DNA of 39,628 bases from Calothrix sp. MO_167.B42. GTDB lineage: Bacteria; Cyanobacteriota; Cyanobacteriia; Cyanobacteriales; Nostocaceae. The first letter of the stretch is position 1. Each line of letters starts with the position of its first letter. The notes under the pieces are model-generated. The model worked only from the letters and a program-made list of their open reading frames with translations, had not been told where the DNA came from and searched no databases. The position numbers and the translations under genes were made by a program. This document shows positions 17,715-25,730 of this stretch, piece after piece. The DNA is taken from NCBI GenBank assembly GCA_030065255.1, contig JASJCX010000012.1, forward strand, positions 1 through 39,628, in the 5' to 3' direction.

Positions 17715-18481
17715 TTTTTAAGGACTCCTGTTTGTTGGAGATTACGAATTCGAGTTACTAGTCCCACTGTGCCTTTTTGCTCCAATTCCCTAATTAACTC
17801 AGAAGCAGGAACATTACTCATCGCAGACTGGATAGTATATTTAACTAAATCAGGTTTAGCTAAAACTATATTGCCTCTGGTAGAAGATTGGGGTTTTGTT
17901 CCCTTAATTAAAGTGGCATTAGTAATTTTAGTTGCCTCTGATTTCAAGAAACTAGACTTTTGTAAAGTCAGAAGAAAATCATTCACATCGTTAAAAGAAC
18001 GTGCCTTACCGATAATCTGTATACCTCCAGCTGGGTTTGGCGGTGGTTCTCCCTTTACCGCAGGGGCTGGCGGAAGTTGAGTAACCGTTTCAATTTGTAC
18101 TGCCGCTGGAATGCGATCGCGCAAATCTTGTAACATGGCAGACCAAGGACGAATTTGGTTAAAGACACTTGCCAAAGCTTTGGTTTCGGCTCGGACTGCT
18201 TGGGTTTGTTTCTTGATTTTATTGATGTTGCCGATTTCTGTGTCTAACTTCTTGTTTTCTTGTTCTAGTTGGGCGATTTTCCCTTCTAATTCCGTATTCT
18301 TAGCCTGCAAAAACCATAAACCACTACCGACCAAAACTGGTATACATATTCCTACGGCTAGTCCCCCATAAACTAATGGTAAATCTCCGACTGGGAGAGT
18401 ATTCTTTGGCGTTTTTTGCCTGGGGCTATTTTTTTGAAAACCTGGTCGGTCTTGAAGAAAGTTAATATCTAAACTGTACAT
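17711..18481 (-). CDS. pilN: Type IV pilus inner-membrane assembly protein PilN
   Basis: A 256-residue bitopic protein. The N-terminus MYSLDINFLQDRPG matches the conserved cytoplasmic peptide of PilN that docks into PilM. A membrane helix (~36-58), a coiled coil (~60-105) and a periplasmic domain with a Pro-rich insertion (LPPAPAVKGEPPPNPAGG) follow. It starts 4 bp after the pilM stop and overlaps pilO, so the three form one translation unit. Partner of PilO in the alignment complex. Confidence 0.93.
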   Translation of the reverse strand: MYSLDINFLQDRPGFQKNSPRQKTPKNTLPVGDLPLVYGGLAVGICIPVLVGSGLWFLQAKNTELEGKIAQLEQENKKLDTEIGNINKIKKQTQAVRAETKALASVFNQIRPWSAMLQDLRDRIPAAVQIETVTQLPPAPAVKGEPPPNPAGGIQIIGKARSFNDVNDFLLTLQKSSFLKSEATKITNATLIKGTKPQSSTRGNIVLAKPDLVKYTIQSAMSNVPASELIRELEQKGTVGLVTRIRNLQQTGVLKK

Positions 18482-18485
18482 CCTA

Positions 18486-19595
18486 TTACACCTCCCGCAT
18501 TCCTAAACCAAGTACTACACCCAAACCAGGACGCTGTACCCTAGGATATTTTTCTTCATCTATTTCTAAGGACAATGATGTCACTGGATCTATCTGGGTT
18601 GCAGGTAAACTCAATCGTTGGGTTAATAACTCGTCTAGTTGCTCCAATCCACCTCCTGAACCTGCTAAGAGAATCTGCGCTACTTCTAAATCTTCAGCTT
18701 GATTGAGATAAAAATCGATAGAACGTCGTAATTCATCGATGAGTTCTCCCAACACCCTCATCATTGCTGCCAAACCTGGATTAGCGGCAGTCATACCAGT
18801 TTTGCCATCTGCTTCTTGACTAGTCTGGGGGATGGTGATTCCTTGCAATAAATCTAAGTCCCTAGAAACAGGCAAATTCATTGCTTTTGCTAAAGCAGTT
18901 TGCATTTGTTGAGTACCTATGGGTACTGTGCGGGAAAACTGGGGTACTCCATTGACAATGATGGCAATTTCCGTACTATCAAACTCTATGTCTACTAATA
19001 CAATTGCTTCTTGGGGCCCAAATTGCCTCAGTTGCTCGCGTATTGTTCTAATTAGAGCAAAACTGTTAATCTCTAAAACATTGATTTGCAATCCTGCTTG
19101 CTCAAATGTACTTACATAGGTATCTGTCACCTCCTTACGGGTAGCTACTAATAGTACTTGTACTTTTTCAATGCCATCCTCATCTACAAAGTACCCAAGT
19201 TTTTGGTAATCTACATCAGCCTCTTCACGGGGATATGGTAAATACAAACCAGCTTCGTGGTTCAGTACCATTTCCCGTAATTCCTTATCATCTAACTCTG
19301 CTGGTACGGGAATAAGACGTACAATGGAATCTCTACCTGTTACAGATGTAGAAACATTGGAGGCATTGATTTTACTATCTGCTAGAGCCTGCTGAATCAG
19401 TTGCGCCATGGTCGGAGGATCGACAATTTGACCATCAACAAAAACTCCTTCTGGAACTGGTACTGATATCAAGGAGTCTAGTTTTAAGCCCTGGCGCTGT
19501 TTGTGAATTTGAGCTATGTTTACTCTTTCTGGTGCAAGTTCTATGCCTATTCCTTTATTGGATTTGCCAAATATGTTCTTGAAGCTGTTCACCAC
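18486..19595 (-). CDS. pilM: Type IV pilus assembly ATPase-fold protein PilM
   Basis: A 369-residue actin-like protein (FtsA/PilM family). The N-terminal GIGIELAPERVNIAQI is the first nucleotide-binding loop; VDIEFDSTEIAIIVNGVPQFSRTVPIG and ILLAGSGGGLEQLDELL are the later phosphate loops. PilM forms a cytoplasmic ring and binds the PilN N-terminal peptide. It starts with GTG at 19595 or the adjacent GTG at 19592; no strong Shine-Dalgarno is visible. It is the first gene of pilMNOQ, and its promoter should lie in the 154 bp shared with the divergent solute-binding gene. Confidence 0.95.
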   Translation of the reverse strand: MVNSFKNIFGKSNKGIGIELAPERVNIAQIHKQRQGLKLDSLISVPVPEGVFVDGQIVDPPTMAQLIQQALADSKINASNVSTSVTGRDSIVRLIPVPAELDDKELREMVLNHEAGLYLPYPREEADVDYQKLGYFVDEDGIEKVQVLLVATRKEVTDTYVSTFEQAGLQINVLEINSFALIRTIREQLRQFGPQEAIVLVDIEFDSTEIAIIVNGVPQFSRTVPIGTQQMQTALAKAMNLPVSRDLDLLQGITIPQTSQEADGKTGMTAANPGLAAMMRVLGELIDELRRSIDFYLNQAEDLEVAQILLAGSGGGLEQLDELLTQRLSLPATQIDPVTSLSLEIDEEKYPRVQRPGLGVVLGLGMREV

Positions 19596-19749
19596 AGTTA
19601 TGTCCGTAGTTATGCTAGGTTTAAAAGTTCAATATTACTAAGTATGTTTTACTAAGTAGATTTTCTGAATTGAGTATTTTATTTGTTTGAAACTATGGAA
19701 AATACCCCATCTATTTTCACCCCAATAAAACATAAATACTAAAAGTACA

Positions 19750-21054
19750 ATGGTTCGATTTCATAAATTCAAAGTTCTTCTAATTTGGGTAGTGGTTGGA
19801 CTCCTGACAAGTTTGACAATTAGCTGTACTGTTGGCAATTTGGATACTAATTCAAAATCTGCGACTTCTGGAGCAGAAAAAATCGAGTTTTGGACAATGC
19901 AACTCCAACCCCAATTTACTGATTACTTCCAAAATCTGATTGGGAATTTTGAATCTCAGAACGAAGGTATAAAGGTTAACTGGGTTGATGTACCCTGGGC
20001 AGCAATGGAAAACAAGATTTTAACAGCTGTATCTGCCAAAACGCCACCTGATGTAGTTAATCTCAATCCAGATTTTGCTTCCCAATTAGCAGGGCGAAAT
20101 GCCTGGTTAGATTTAGATACAAAAGTATCTAATGATTTGCGTTCTGGGTATTTGCCAAATATTTGGCAAGCAAGTACTCTCAATGGTAAGAGTTTTGGTG
20201 TACCTTGGTACCTCACTACACGGTTAACCATTTATAACACTGATTTTTTAAAACAGGCAGGTATTAAAAAAGTACCCACTACTTATCAGGAATTAGCCAT
20301 AGCAGCTGAAAAAATTAAAAAGAAAACTGGTAAGTATGCTTTTTTTGTTACTTTTGTTCCCCAAGATTCTGCGGAAGTTCTTGAATCCCTTGTACAAATG
20401 GGTGTAACTTTGGTTGATGAAAATGGTCAGGCTGGGTTTAATTCTCCTGAAGGTAAAGCTGCTTTTGCCTATTGGGTAAGTCTTTACAAACAAGGATTAC
20501 TTCCCAAAGAAGTATTGACCCAAGGTCATCGTCATGCAATTGATTTATATCAAGCCGGGGAAACTGCTTTTCTGGCTTCTGGCCCGGAGTTTATGAAGAC
20601 TATCGCGAAAAATGCCCCAGCCATCGCTAAGGTTTCTGCCACCGCACCCCAAATTACTGGTAGCACGGGAAAAACAAATGTGGCGGTGATGAATGTAGTC
20701 ATTCCCCGTAATACTAAATCTCCAGATGCGGCGGTGAAATTTGCTCTATTTTTGACTAATGATGAAAATCAGTTGGCTTTTGCTAAACAAGCTAATGTTT
20801 TACCATCTACGAAAAAAGCCTTATCTGCCAGCTATTTTCAAGATGTTCCTTCTGATGCTAGCACCATAGAAAAAGGAAGGGTAATTAGTGCTAAACAATT
20901 GCAAGTCGCAGAGGTATTAATTCCTACTCTCAAAGACTCAAATCTGCTGCAAAAAGCTATTTACGAAAACTTACAAGCAGCTATGTTAGGACAAAAATCT
21001 GTGGAGCAAGCTGTTGAGGATGCAGCAAAACAATGGAATAGTCGCAGTCGTTGA
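19750..21054 (+). CDS. ABC transporter solute-binding lipoprotein, family 1 (sugar type)
   Basis: A 434-residue periplasmic binding protein anchored as a lipoprotein: basic start, hydrophobic segment (~8-24) and lipobox LTISC with Cys26. The mature part opens EKIEFWTMQLQPQFTDYFQ and has the usual bilobed features of carbohydrate-binding family 1 proteins, such as PDVVNLNPDFASQLAGRNAWLDLD, SFGVPWYLTTRLTIYN and YQAGETAFLASGP. It should deliver a sugar or sugar derivative to an inner-membrane importer, but no permease or ATPase gene is adjacent, so the rest must be encoded elsewhere. It is divergent from pilM. The substrate is unknown. Confidence 0.9.
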   Translation: MVRFHKFKVLLIWVVVGLLTSLTISCTVGNLDTNSKSATSGAEKIEFWTMQLQPQFTDYFQNLIGNFESQNEGIKVNWVDVPWAAMENKILTAVSAKTPPDVVNLNPDFASQLAGRNAWLDLDTKVSNDLRSGYLPNIWQASTLNGKSFGVPWYLTTRLTIYNTDFLKQAGIKKVPTTYQELAIAAEKIKKKTGKYAFFVTFVPQDSAEVLESLVQMGVTLVDENGQAGFNSPEGKAAFAYWVSLYKQGLLPKEVLTQGHRHAIDLYQAGETAFLASGPEFMKTIAKNAPAIAKVSATAPQITGSTGKTNVAVMNVVIPRNTKSPDAAVKFALFLTNDENQLAFAKQANVLPSTKKALSASYFQDVPSDASTIEKGRVISAKQLQVAEVLIPTLKDSNLLQKAIYENLQAAMLGQKSVEQAVEDAAKQWNSRSR

Positions 21055-21104
21055 TTTGTTTATTTTTCTTCTCTTCTCTTCTTCATTAATTCACCAGGGA
21101 TAAC

Positions 21105-21137
21105 AGATCCCCGACTTCTTAAAGAAGTCGGGGATCT
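21105..21137. repeat. Perfect palindrome (GATCCCCGACTTCTT family)
   Basis: Two 16-bp arms, agatccccgacttctt and its complement, around a single central base, 50 bp after the solute-binding stop. It is related to the hairpin at 9207-9240. It could terminate transcription of the upstream gene, though no T run follows; more likely it is a dispersed palindromic repeat. Confidence 0.8.
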
Positions 21138-21183
21138 AAACACCGCGACTCGTCAAAATTAATGCAACAAAGTACTAATGCTT

Positions 21184-21293
21184 TGTCCCATAAAATATGA
21201 TGGGTTGTGGCACAGCCATCTTGGCTGTGAAATTTTCAGGCAGGGATGCCTGAACCACAAGTGATTATTTTTACCATCAGAATTAATGGGACA
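21184..21293. repeat. Nested inverted-repeat element (~110 bp), MITE-like
   Basis: Terminal arms tgtcccat (21184-21191) and atgggaca (21286-21293) enclose further small hairpins (cagccatcttggctg; caggcagggatgcctg). The hexamer actaat flanks both sides (21174-21179 and 21298-21303) but not immediately at the ends, so a target duplication is only suggestive. There is no ORF. Confidence 0.6.
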
Positions 21294-21447
21294 GACCACT
21301 AATACTCCACCACATTAAATTTGATGGGTAAACCAAATTCCATACTTATCCTCTCTTTCTCTGACTCTGCGCCCTGTTGCGCCTCTGCGGTTTCCTTCAC
21401 CCATCAAAGTTGCCTTGCTGTGAGTACTAGATTGTTAACTAATATGA

Positions 21448-23109
21448 ATGATGTGGTCTAAACTGCAAATAAACCTAGCAAAAATACTGAATCTAAACTT
21501 AAATCAAGGTAATATTTTTCGCCCTATATTGCCTATAGCACTCGTCTTTTTTGTAGTTTGCCTGTGCTTAAGCCTGAACCGCTACTACAGTTTTTACGCC
21601 TCTTTCGACCAGGGTATTTTTAACCAAGTATTTTGGAATAACCTCCACGGTCGATTTTTTCAAAGCTCCCTATCTTCAAGCCTTTCAACCAATGTCGTCC
21701 ATGCTGGAGAAGTTGCCAGGGTTGAATACCATCGCCTCGGGCAACATTTTACACCAGCACTATTACTATGGTTACCCATATATGCTCTGTTTCCTAACGC
21801 CGCGACTTTAGCAGCTTTACAAATAGTGTTAATTGCTACTGCGGGGTTGGTATTATATTTATTAGCAAGACAATACCTAGAACCGAAATTGTCAGTAGCG
21901 ATCGCTGGTAGTTTTTACGGTGCTAATGCCGTATTGGGTCCGACTTTAAGTAATTTCCACGATATCAGCCAAATCCCTTTATTTGTGTTTAGTTTGCTGT
22001 TAGCCATGGAAAAACGCCAATGGCGATGGTTTTGGTTGATGGCGATTTTTATTTTAGCTGTGCGAGAAGATGCTGGGGTGGGTTTATTCGGTGTAGGCGT
22101 TTATATGGTTCTCAGCCAAAGATTTCCCCGTGCCGGGTTAGCTGTTTGCACCCTGAGCTTTGGTTACATATTGGTATTGACTAATGCCATCATGCCCTTA
22201 TTTTCCGAGGATGTTTCCCGGAGATTTACCTTGGAAAGATTTGGACAATATGTCGAAGGCAATCAAGCCTCTACCTTAGATATTATCTGGGGCATGATTA
22301 AAAATCCCTGGCGCTTACTCAGGGAATTATTTATACCATTTGACCAAACAATTAAGTATTTACTCGGTCACTGGTTGCCCTTAGCTTTTGTTCCAGCAAT
22401 TTCTCCCTCAGCTTGGGCAATTGCTGGTTTTCCCTTACTCAAGCTATTTCTTGCCCAAGGTAAAACCGTATTAGCCATTAATGCCCGTTATGCCTTAACG
22501 GTTGTACCAGGGCTATTTTACGGAGCAATTTTGTGGTGGTCCGGACATACAAAAGTATTTAAACCTACATTCCGCCGTTTTTGGGCAGCTTGTATCAGTC
22601 TTTCCCTCTTATTTTCCTTTACTTCGAGTGCTTCGAGCTTAAATCGAACTTTTTATTTTCTTTTACCAGATTCATTCGATCCCTGGGTACATATATCCTT
22701 ATCCCAGCAGTGGCATCATGTTACCCAGATGCGCCCCTTACTGGCAAAAATTCCCCCAAATGCCAGTGTTTCCGCAACAACCTACCTAATTCCCCATCTT
22801 TCCAACCGTCGGGAAATTATCCGTCTCCCAGCATTACAATTACGTAACGATGAACGCCAAATCATTTCAGTAGATTATGCGATCGCAGATCTGTGGCAAT
22901 TACAACAATATCAAGTAGCTTTTCGAGGAGAGCGGGAACTTCTCAAAGATTTATTTACCTTGGTTGAAAATTTATCTCAAAATCAGCAGTATGGAATAGT
23001 TGATTTTGCAGATGGGGTGATTTTGATGCAAAAACAAGTTCCTAGTGATGCTAAGGCTGAGGATGCTTGGTTAGCGTTTAGGAAAGGGGCTGAATCTAGT
23101 TTGAATTGA
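21448..23109 (+). CDS. DUF2079 multi-pass membrane protein
   Basis: A 553-residue polytopic protein matching DUF2079 signatures: SFDQGIFNQVFWNNLHGRFF (52-71), HRLGQHFTPALLLWLPIYALF (95-115), FHDISQIPLFVFSLLLA (170-186) and REDAG (206-210). DUF2079 resembles GT-C type glycosyltransferase/mannosyltransferase-like membrane proteins; the conserved SFDQG near the end of the first helix could play the part of the acidic loop motif of that fold (inference). Roughly nine membrane helices occupy the first ~400 residues, followed by a soluble tail. The ATG at 21448 is followed directly by a second ATG. There is no operon partner: the next gene starts ~295 bp later. The substrate is unknown. Confidence 0.88.
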   Translation: MMWSKLQINLAKILNLNLNQGNIFRPILPIALVFFVVCLCLSLNRYYSFYASFDQGIFNQVFWNNLHGRFFQSSLSSSLSTNVVHAGEVARVEYHRLGQHFTPALLLWLPIYALFPNAATLAALQIVLIATAGLVLYLLARQYLEPKLSVAIAGSFYGANAVLGPTLSNFHDISQIPLFVFSLLLAMEKRQWRWFWLMAIFILAVREDAGVGLFGVGVYMVLSQRFPRAGLAVCTLSFGYILVLTNAIMPLFSEDVSRRFTLERFGQYVEGNQASTLDIIWGMIKNPWRLLRELFIPFDQTIKYLLGHWLPLAFVPAISPSAWAIAGFPLLKLFLAQGKTVLAINARYALTVVPGLFYGAILWWSGHTKVFKPTFRRFWAACISLSLLFSFTSSASSLNRTFYFLLPDSFDPWVHISLSQQWHHVTQMRPLLAKIPPNASVSATTYLIPHLSNRREIIRLPALQLRNDERQIISVDYAIADLWQLQQYQVAFRGERELLKDLFTLVENLSQNQQYGIVDFADGVILMQKQVPSDAKAEDAWLAFRKGAESSLN

Positions 23110-23403
23110 ACAGGATTGGGGAATTTCCAATTCACCAAAAAATTACCAATTACCGCCATAGTTCCTTGCTGTTTAGATAGTAAATGTACATACTAGATTC
23201 TAGTTGAAGTAAGACATTACCGGCTCTTCGGTTATTTTTATGGAAAACTTGGTTGAAACTAGTTGAAAGCTTTATTCTGTAGGCATTTAACTTCAAAAAA
23301 GTACCATAATTCTTTATAATCCTTGTTCCGTAAGGGTTCTGTTATAATCGATCCTCAATTTCCATAAAAGGAACTCAAGAACCAGATTAACTTAATTAAA
23401 GCT

Positions 23404-25356
23404 ATGCGTGAATCTGCCTCCTTTGCCCAGCAAAGTGCAACAAAGTCCCTATCTCGTTTAATGCCAAGGTTAGAAGCTCGTTTTGCCGAGCAAGTTGATA
23501 GGGGAATGTGGCAAAGCTACGTGCAACGCCTGAATACCCATTTCTCCAGTCTATTTGACTTACTTTACGAGCTTTACGGACATCAGTACGACTTCTTTTA
23601 TCACCTCGAAGATATCCTCGCTACTGCTACCCAAATGTGGGTTCAGCGTTCGGATGAATTAAAAGCCCTGGATGTGATGCGGGAAGCAGATCCCCAATGG
23701 TATCAATCCCAACGTTTAGTGGGAGCCATGTATTACGTGGATTTGTTTGCAGGTAATTTAGAAGGTATCCGTAAGCGCATACCCTATTTAACTGAGTTGG
23801 GTATTACCTATCTACATCTCATGCCCCTGTTTAAGTGTCCGGAAGGGGATAATGATGGGGGTTATGCTGTCAGTAGCTATCGAGAAGTCAATGGTTCTTT
23901 GGGAACAATAGAAGAACTTTCAGAGCTAGCCTCCGAATTAAGACATCACGGTATTAGTTTGGCCATTGATTTTGTTTTTAATCACACCTCTGATGAGCAT
24001 GAATGGGCAAAACTCGCTTTAACCGGGGATCGGGAATGCCAAGAATATTATCGAATGTATCCCAATCGTGATGTACCCGATCTTTTTGAAAAAACATTAA
24101 CTCCAGTATTCCCAGAAGATCATCCAGGTAGTTTTACCTATAGAAATAAAATTCGTAAGTGGGTATGGACTTCCTTTTGTAATTATCAATGGGATTTGAA
24201 CTACGAAAATCCAGCAGTATTTTCCCGCATGGCTGAAGAAATGCTGTTTCTGGCAAATGTAGGGGTAGAAATACTGCGGTTGGATGCGGTGGCATTTGTA
24301 TGGAAAAAAGTAGGGACTAGCTGTCAGAATTTACCGGAAGCCCACACTATCATTCAAGCATTCAACATAATTACCAGAATTGTTGCACCAGCCGTAATCT
24401 TCAAATCCGAAGCAATTGTCCACCCCGATGAAGTTAAAAAATATATCAGTAAAGAAGAGTGTCAACTTTCCTATAATCCTCAATTAATGGCACTGTTATG
24501 GAATGCTTTAGCTACTAGGGAGGTTTCTCTGTTACGTCATGCGATGGAAAAACGTTTTGCTCTCCCGGAAGGTTGTGCATGGGTTAATTACATCCGCTGT
24601 CACGATGATATAGGTTGGGCATTTTCCGATGATGATGCGCGGGAACTAAATTTTGATCCTTATAACCATCGACGATTTCTCACAGATTTTTATACAGGTC
24701 GATTTGCAGGTAGTTTTGCTCGGGGTTTGCCTTTTCAAGAAAAACCAGAAACGGGAGAGGCTCGTATTTCTGGAACTACAGCTTCCCTATGCGGTTTAGA
24801 AAAGGGGTTGAATGAGGATGACCCCATTGAGGTAGAATTTGCCATTCGACGGATACTATTGTTACATGGCATCTTACTTACTATCGGTGGTATACCCATG
24901 ATTTATCTGGGTGATGAACTCGGAACTCTTAATGATTACAAATATACTGAATCACCAGACAAAGATGGTGATACCCGTTGGGTTCACAGACCTAAGTTTG
25001 ATTGGAAACTGGCTGAATCACGCCGGGATACAGACAGCATTGCTGGTCGTATTTATATGGGATTATTGAGGTTAATTCAAATTCGCCAACAAAATCCAGC
25101 TTTTACCCTTGCGAGTACGGATATTGTTGATTCTGGTAACCAACATGTCTTCAGCTATTTCCGCCACCATGGGGAACAAAATGTCCTCATATTGGCTAAC
25201 TTTAGCGAACATGAACAAGAAATTAAAGCCAAGCAACTAAGACTGTTGGGAATGCAGAAAACATTTACAGATATTGTCTCTGGTAAAACAATTACAGCAA
25301 CTCAGAAACTCATGCTTGAACCCTATCATTTTGCAATTTTGATGGGTATTCGATAG
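23404..25356 (+). CDS. Amylosucrase (glycoside hydrolase family 13)
   Basis: A 650-residue enzyme matching the GH13 amylosucrase group, which splits sucrose and transfers glucose to alpha-1,4-glucan, or hydrolyses sucrose. An N-terminal helical domain (~1-105) typical of amylosucrase precedes the barrel. Catalytic residues: Asp294 nucleophile in EILRLDAVAF, Glu336 acid/base in FKSEAIVH, and His400/Asp401 in YIRCHDDIGW; also DFVFNHTSDEH (189-199) and a beta-sandwich C-terminus. Length is close to the Neisseria enzyme (636). Filamentous cyanobacteria make sucrose as a carbon carrier and osmolyte, so a role in sucrose turnover or glucan synthesis is likely. Sucrose phosphorylase or sucrose hydrolase are alternatives. 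A 20-copy heptamer array starts 2 bp after the stop. Confidence 0.9.
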   Translation: MRESASFAQQSATKSLSRLMPRLEARFAEQVDRGMWQSYVQRLNTHFSSLFDLLYELYGHQYDFFYHLEDILATATQMWVQRSDELKALDVMREADPQWYQSQRLVGAMYYVDLFAGNLEGIRKRIPYLTELGITYLHLMPLFKCPEGDNDGGYAVSSYREVNGSLGTIEELSELASELRHHGISLAIDFVFNHTSDEHEWAKLALTGDRECQEYYRMYPNRDVPDLFEKTLTPVFPEDHPGSFTYRNKIRKWVWTSFCNYQWDLNYENPAVFSRMAEEMLFLANVGVEILRLDAVAFVWKKVGTSCQNLPEAHTIIQAFNIITRIVAPAVIFKSEAIVHPDEVKKYISKEECQLSYNPQLMALLWNALATREVSLLRHAMEKRFALPEGCAWVNYIRCHDDIGWAFSDDDARELNFDPYNHRRFLTDFYTGRFAGSFARGLPFQEKPETGEARISGTTASLCGLEKGLNEDDPIEVEFAIRRILLLHGILLTIGGIPMIYLGDELGTLNDYKYTESPDKDGDTRWVHRPKFDWKLAESRRDTDSIAGRIYMGLLRLIQIRQQNPAFTLASTDIVDSGNQHVFSYFRHHGEQNVLILANFSEHEQEIKAKQLRLLGMQKTFTDIVSGKTITATQKLMLEPYHFAILMGIR

Positions 25357-25358
25357 CA

Positions 25359-25498
25359 GTTGACGGTTGACAGTTGACGGTTGACGGTTGGCAGTTGACA
25401 GTTGGTAGTTGATAGTTGGTAGTTGGCAGTTGACAGTTGGTAGTTGACAGTTGGTAGTTGATAGTTGGTAGTTGGCAGTTGACAGTTGGTAGTTGGTA
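25359..25498. repeat. Heptamer tandem array, 20 copies of GTTGRYR
   Basis: Twenty contiguous 7-bp units with variants gttgaca, gttgacg, gttggta, gttgata and gttggca. A 49-bp block of seven units (25394-25442) is repeated perfectly and directly at 25443-25491, so the array grew at least once by a seven-unit duplication. It begins 2 bp after the amylosucrase stop. It is an STRR-type array; direct adjacency of the units rules out a CRISPR. Confidence 0.95.
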
Positions 25499-25576
25499 GT
25501 TAAATCTCCTACTCTGCTCCCAACCGCTACCGCGTCTACACTCCCTCACTCCCCCTGCCCCCATTCGGACTTCGGC

Positions 25577-25597
25577 GTGAGCTCAGCCGAACGGGAA
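25577..25597. repeat. Dispersed repeat copy (inverse of 17-37)
   Basis: gtgagctcagccgaacgggaa is the reverse complement of 17-37. With its left neighbour it forms a near-palindrome, ttcggc/gtgagctca/gccgaa (25571-25591). It lies in the convergent gap between amylosucrase and ftsH. Confidence 0.7.
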
Positions 25598-25661
25598 CAG
25601 GATGCTATCAAAGGGTTTGCTGGATTTATAAATGTCCGCGCCCTAATTTCGTAGTGCTATA

Positions 25662-25697
25662 TAACAAAATAAGGATGGCTATTACTTCGCCATCCTT
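25662..25697 (-). terminator. Rho-independent terminator of ftsH
   Basis: Perfect 9-bp arms aaggatggc (25671-25679) and gccatcctt (25689-25697) with a 9-nt loop, 33 bp past the ftsH stop on the minus strand and followed there by attttgtta. A good intrinsic terminator. Confidence 0.8.
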
Positions 25698-25730
25698 ATG
25701 TATCAAAATTTATAATTGACCCAAGAAAAA

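Larger units (their letters stand above)
21055..21447. other. Repeat-rich intergenic region
   Basis: 393 bp between the solute-binding gene and the DUF2079 gene. It contains a perfect palindrome (21105-21137), a nested inverted-repeat element (21184-21293) and a ctgcgccctgttgcgcctctgcgg stretch near 21366-21391. No gene was recognised. A promoter for the next gene is expected at its end but was not identified. Confidence 0.6.

Noticed and set aside
25359..25498. CRISPR-like regular array
   Set aside because: Units are 7 bp and directly adjacent, with no spacers and no cas genes.
25310..25564. 84-codon (-) open frame with a regular Q-L-P-T-x-N-Y pattern, looking like a repeat protein
   Set aside because: It is the translation of the heptamer array 25359-25498 plus the amylosucrase end. 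A 7-bp unit read in triplets gives a 7-residue periodic peptide by itself; no ribosome site or family.
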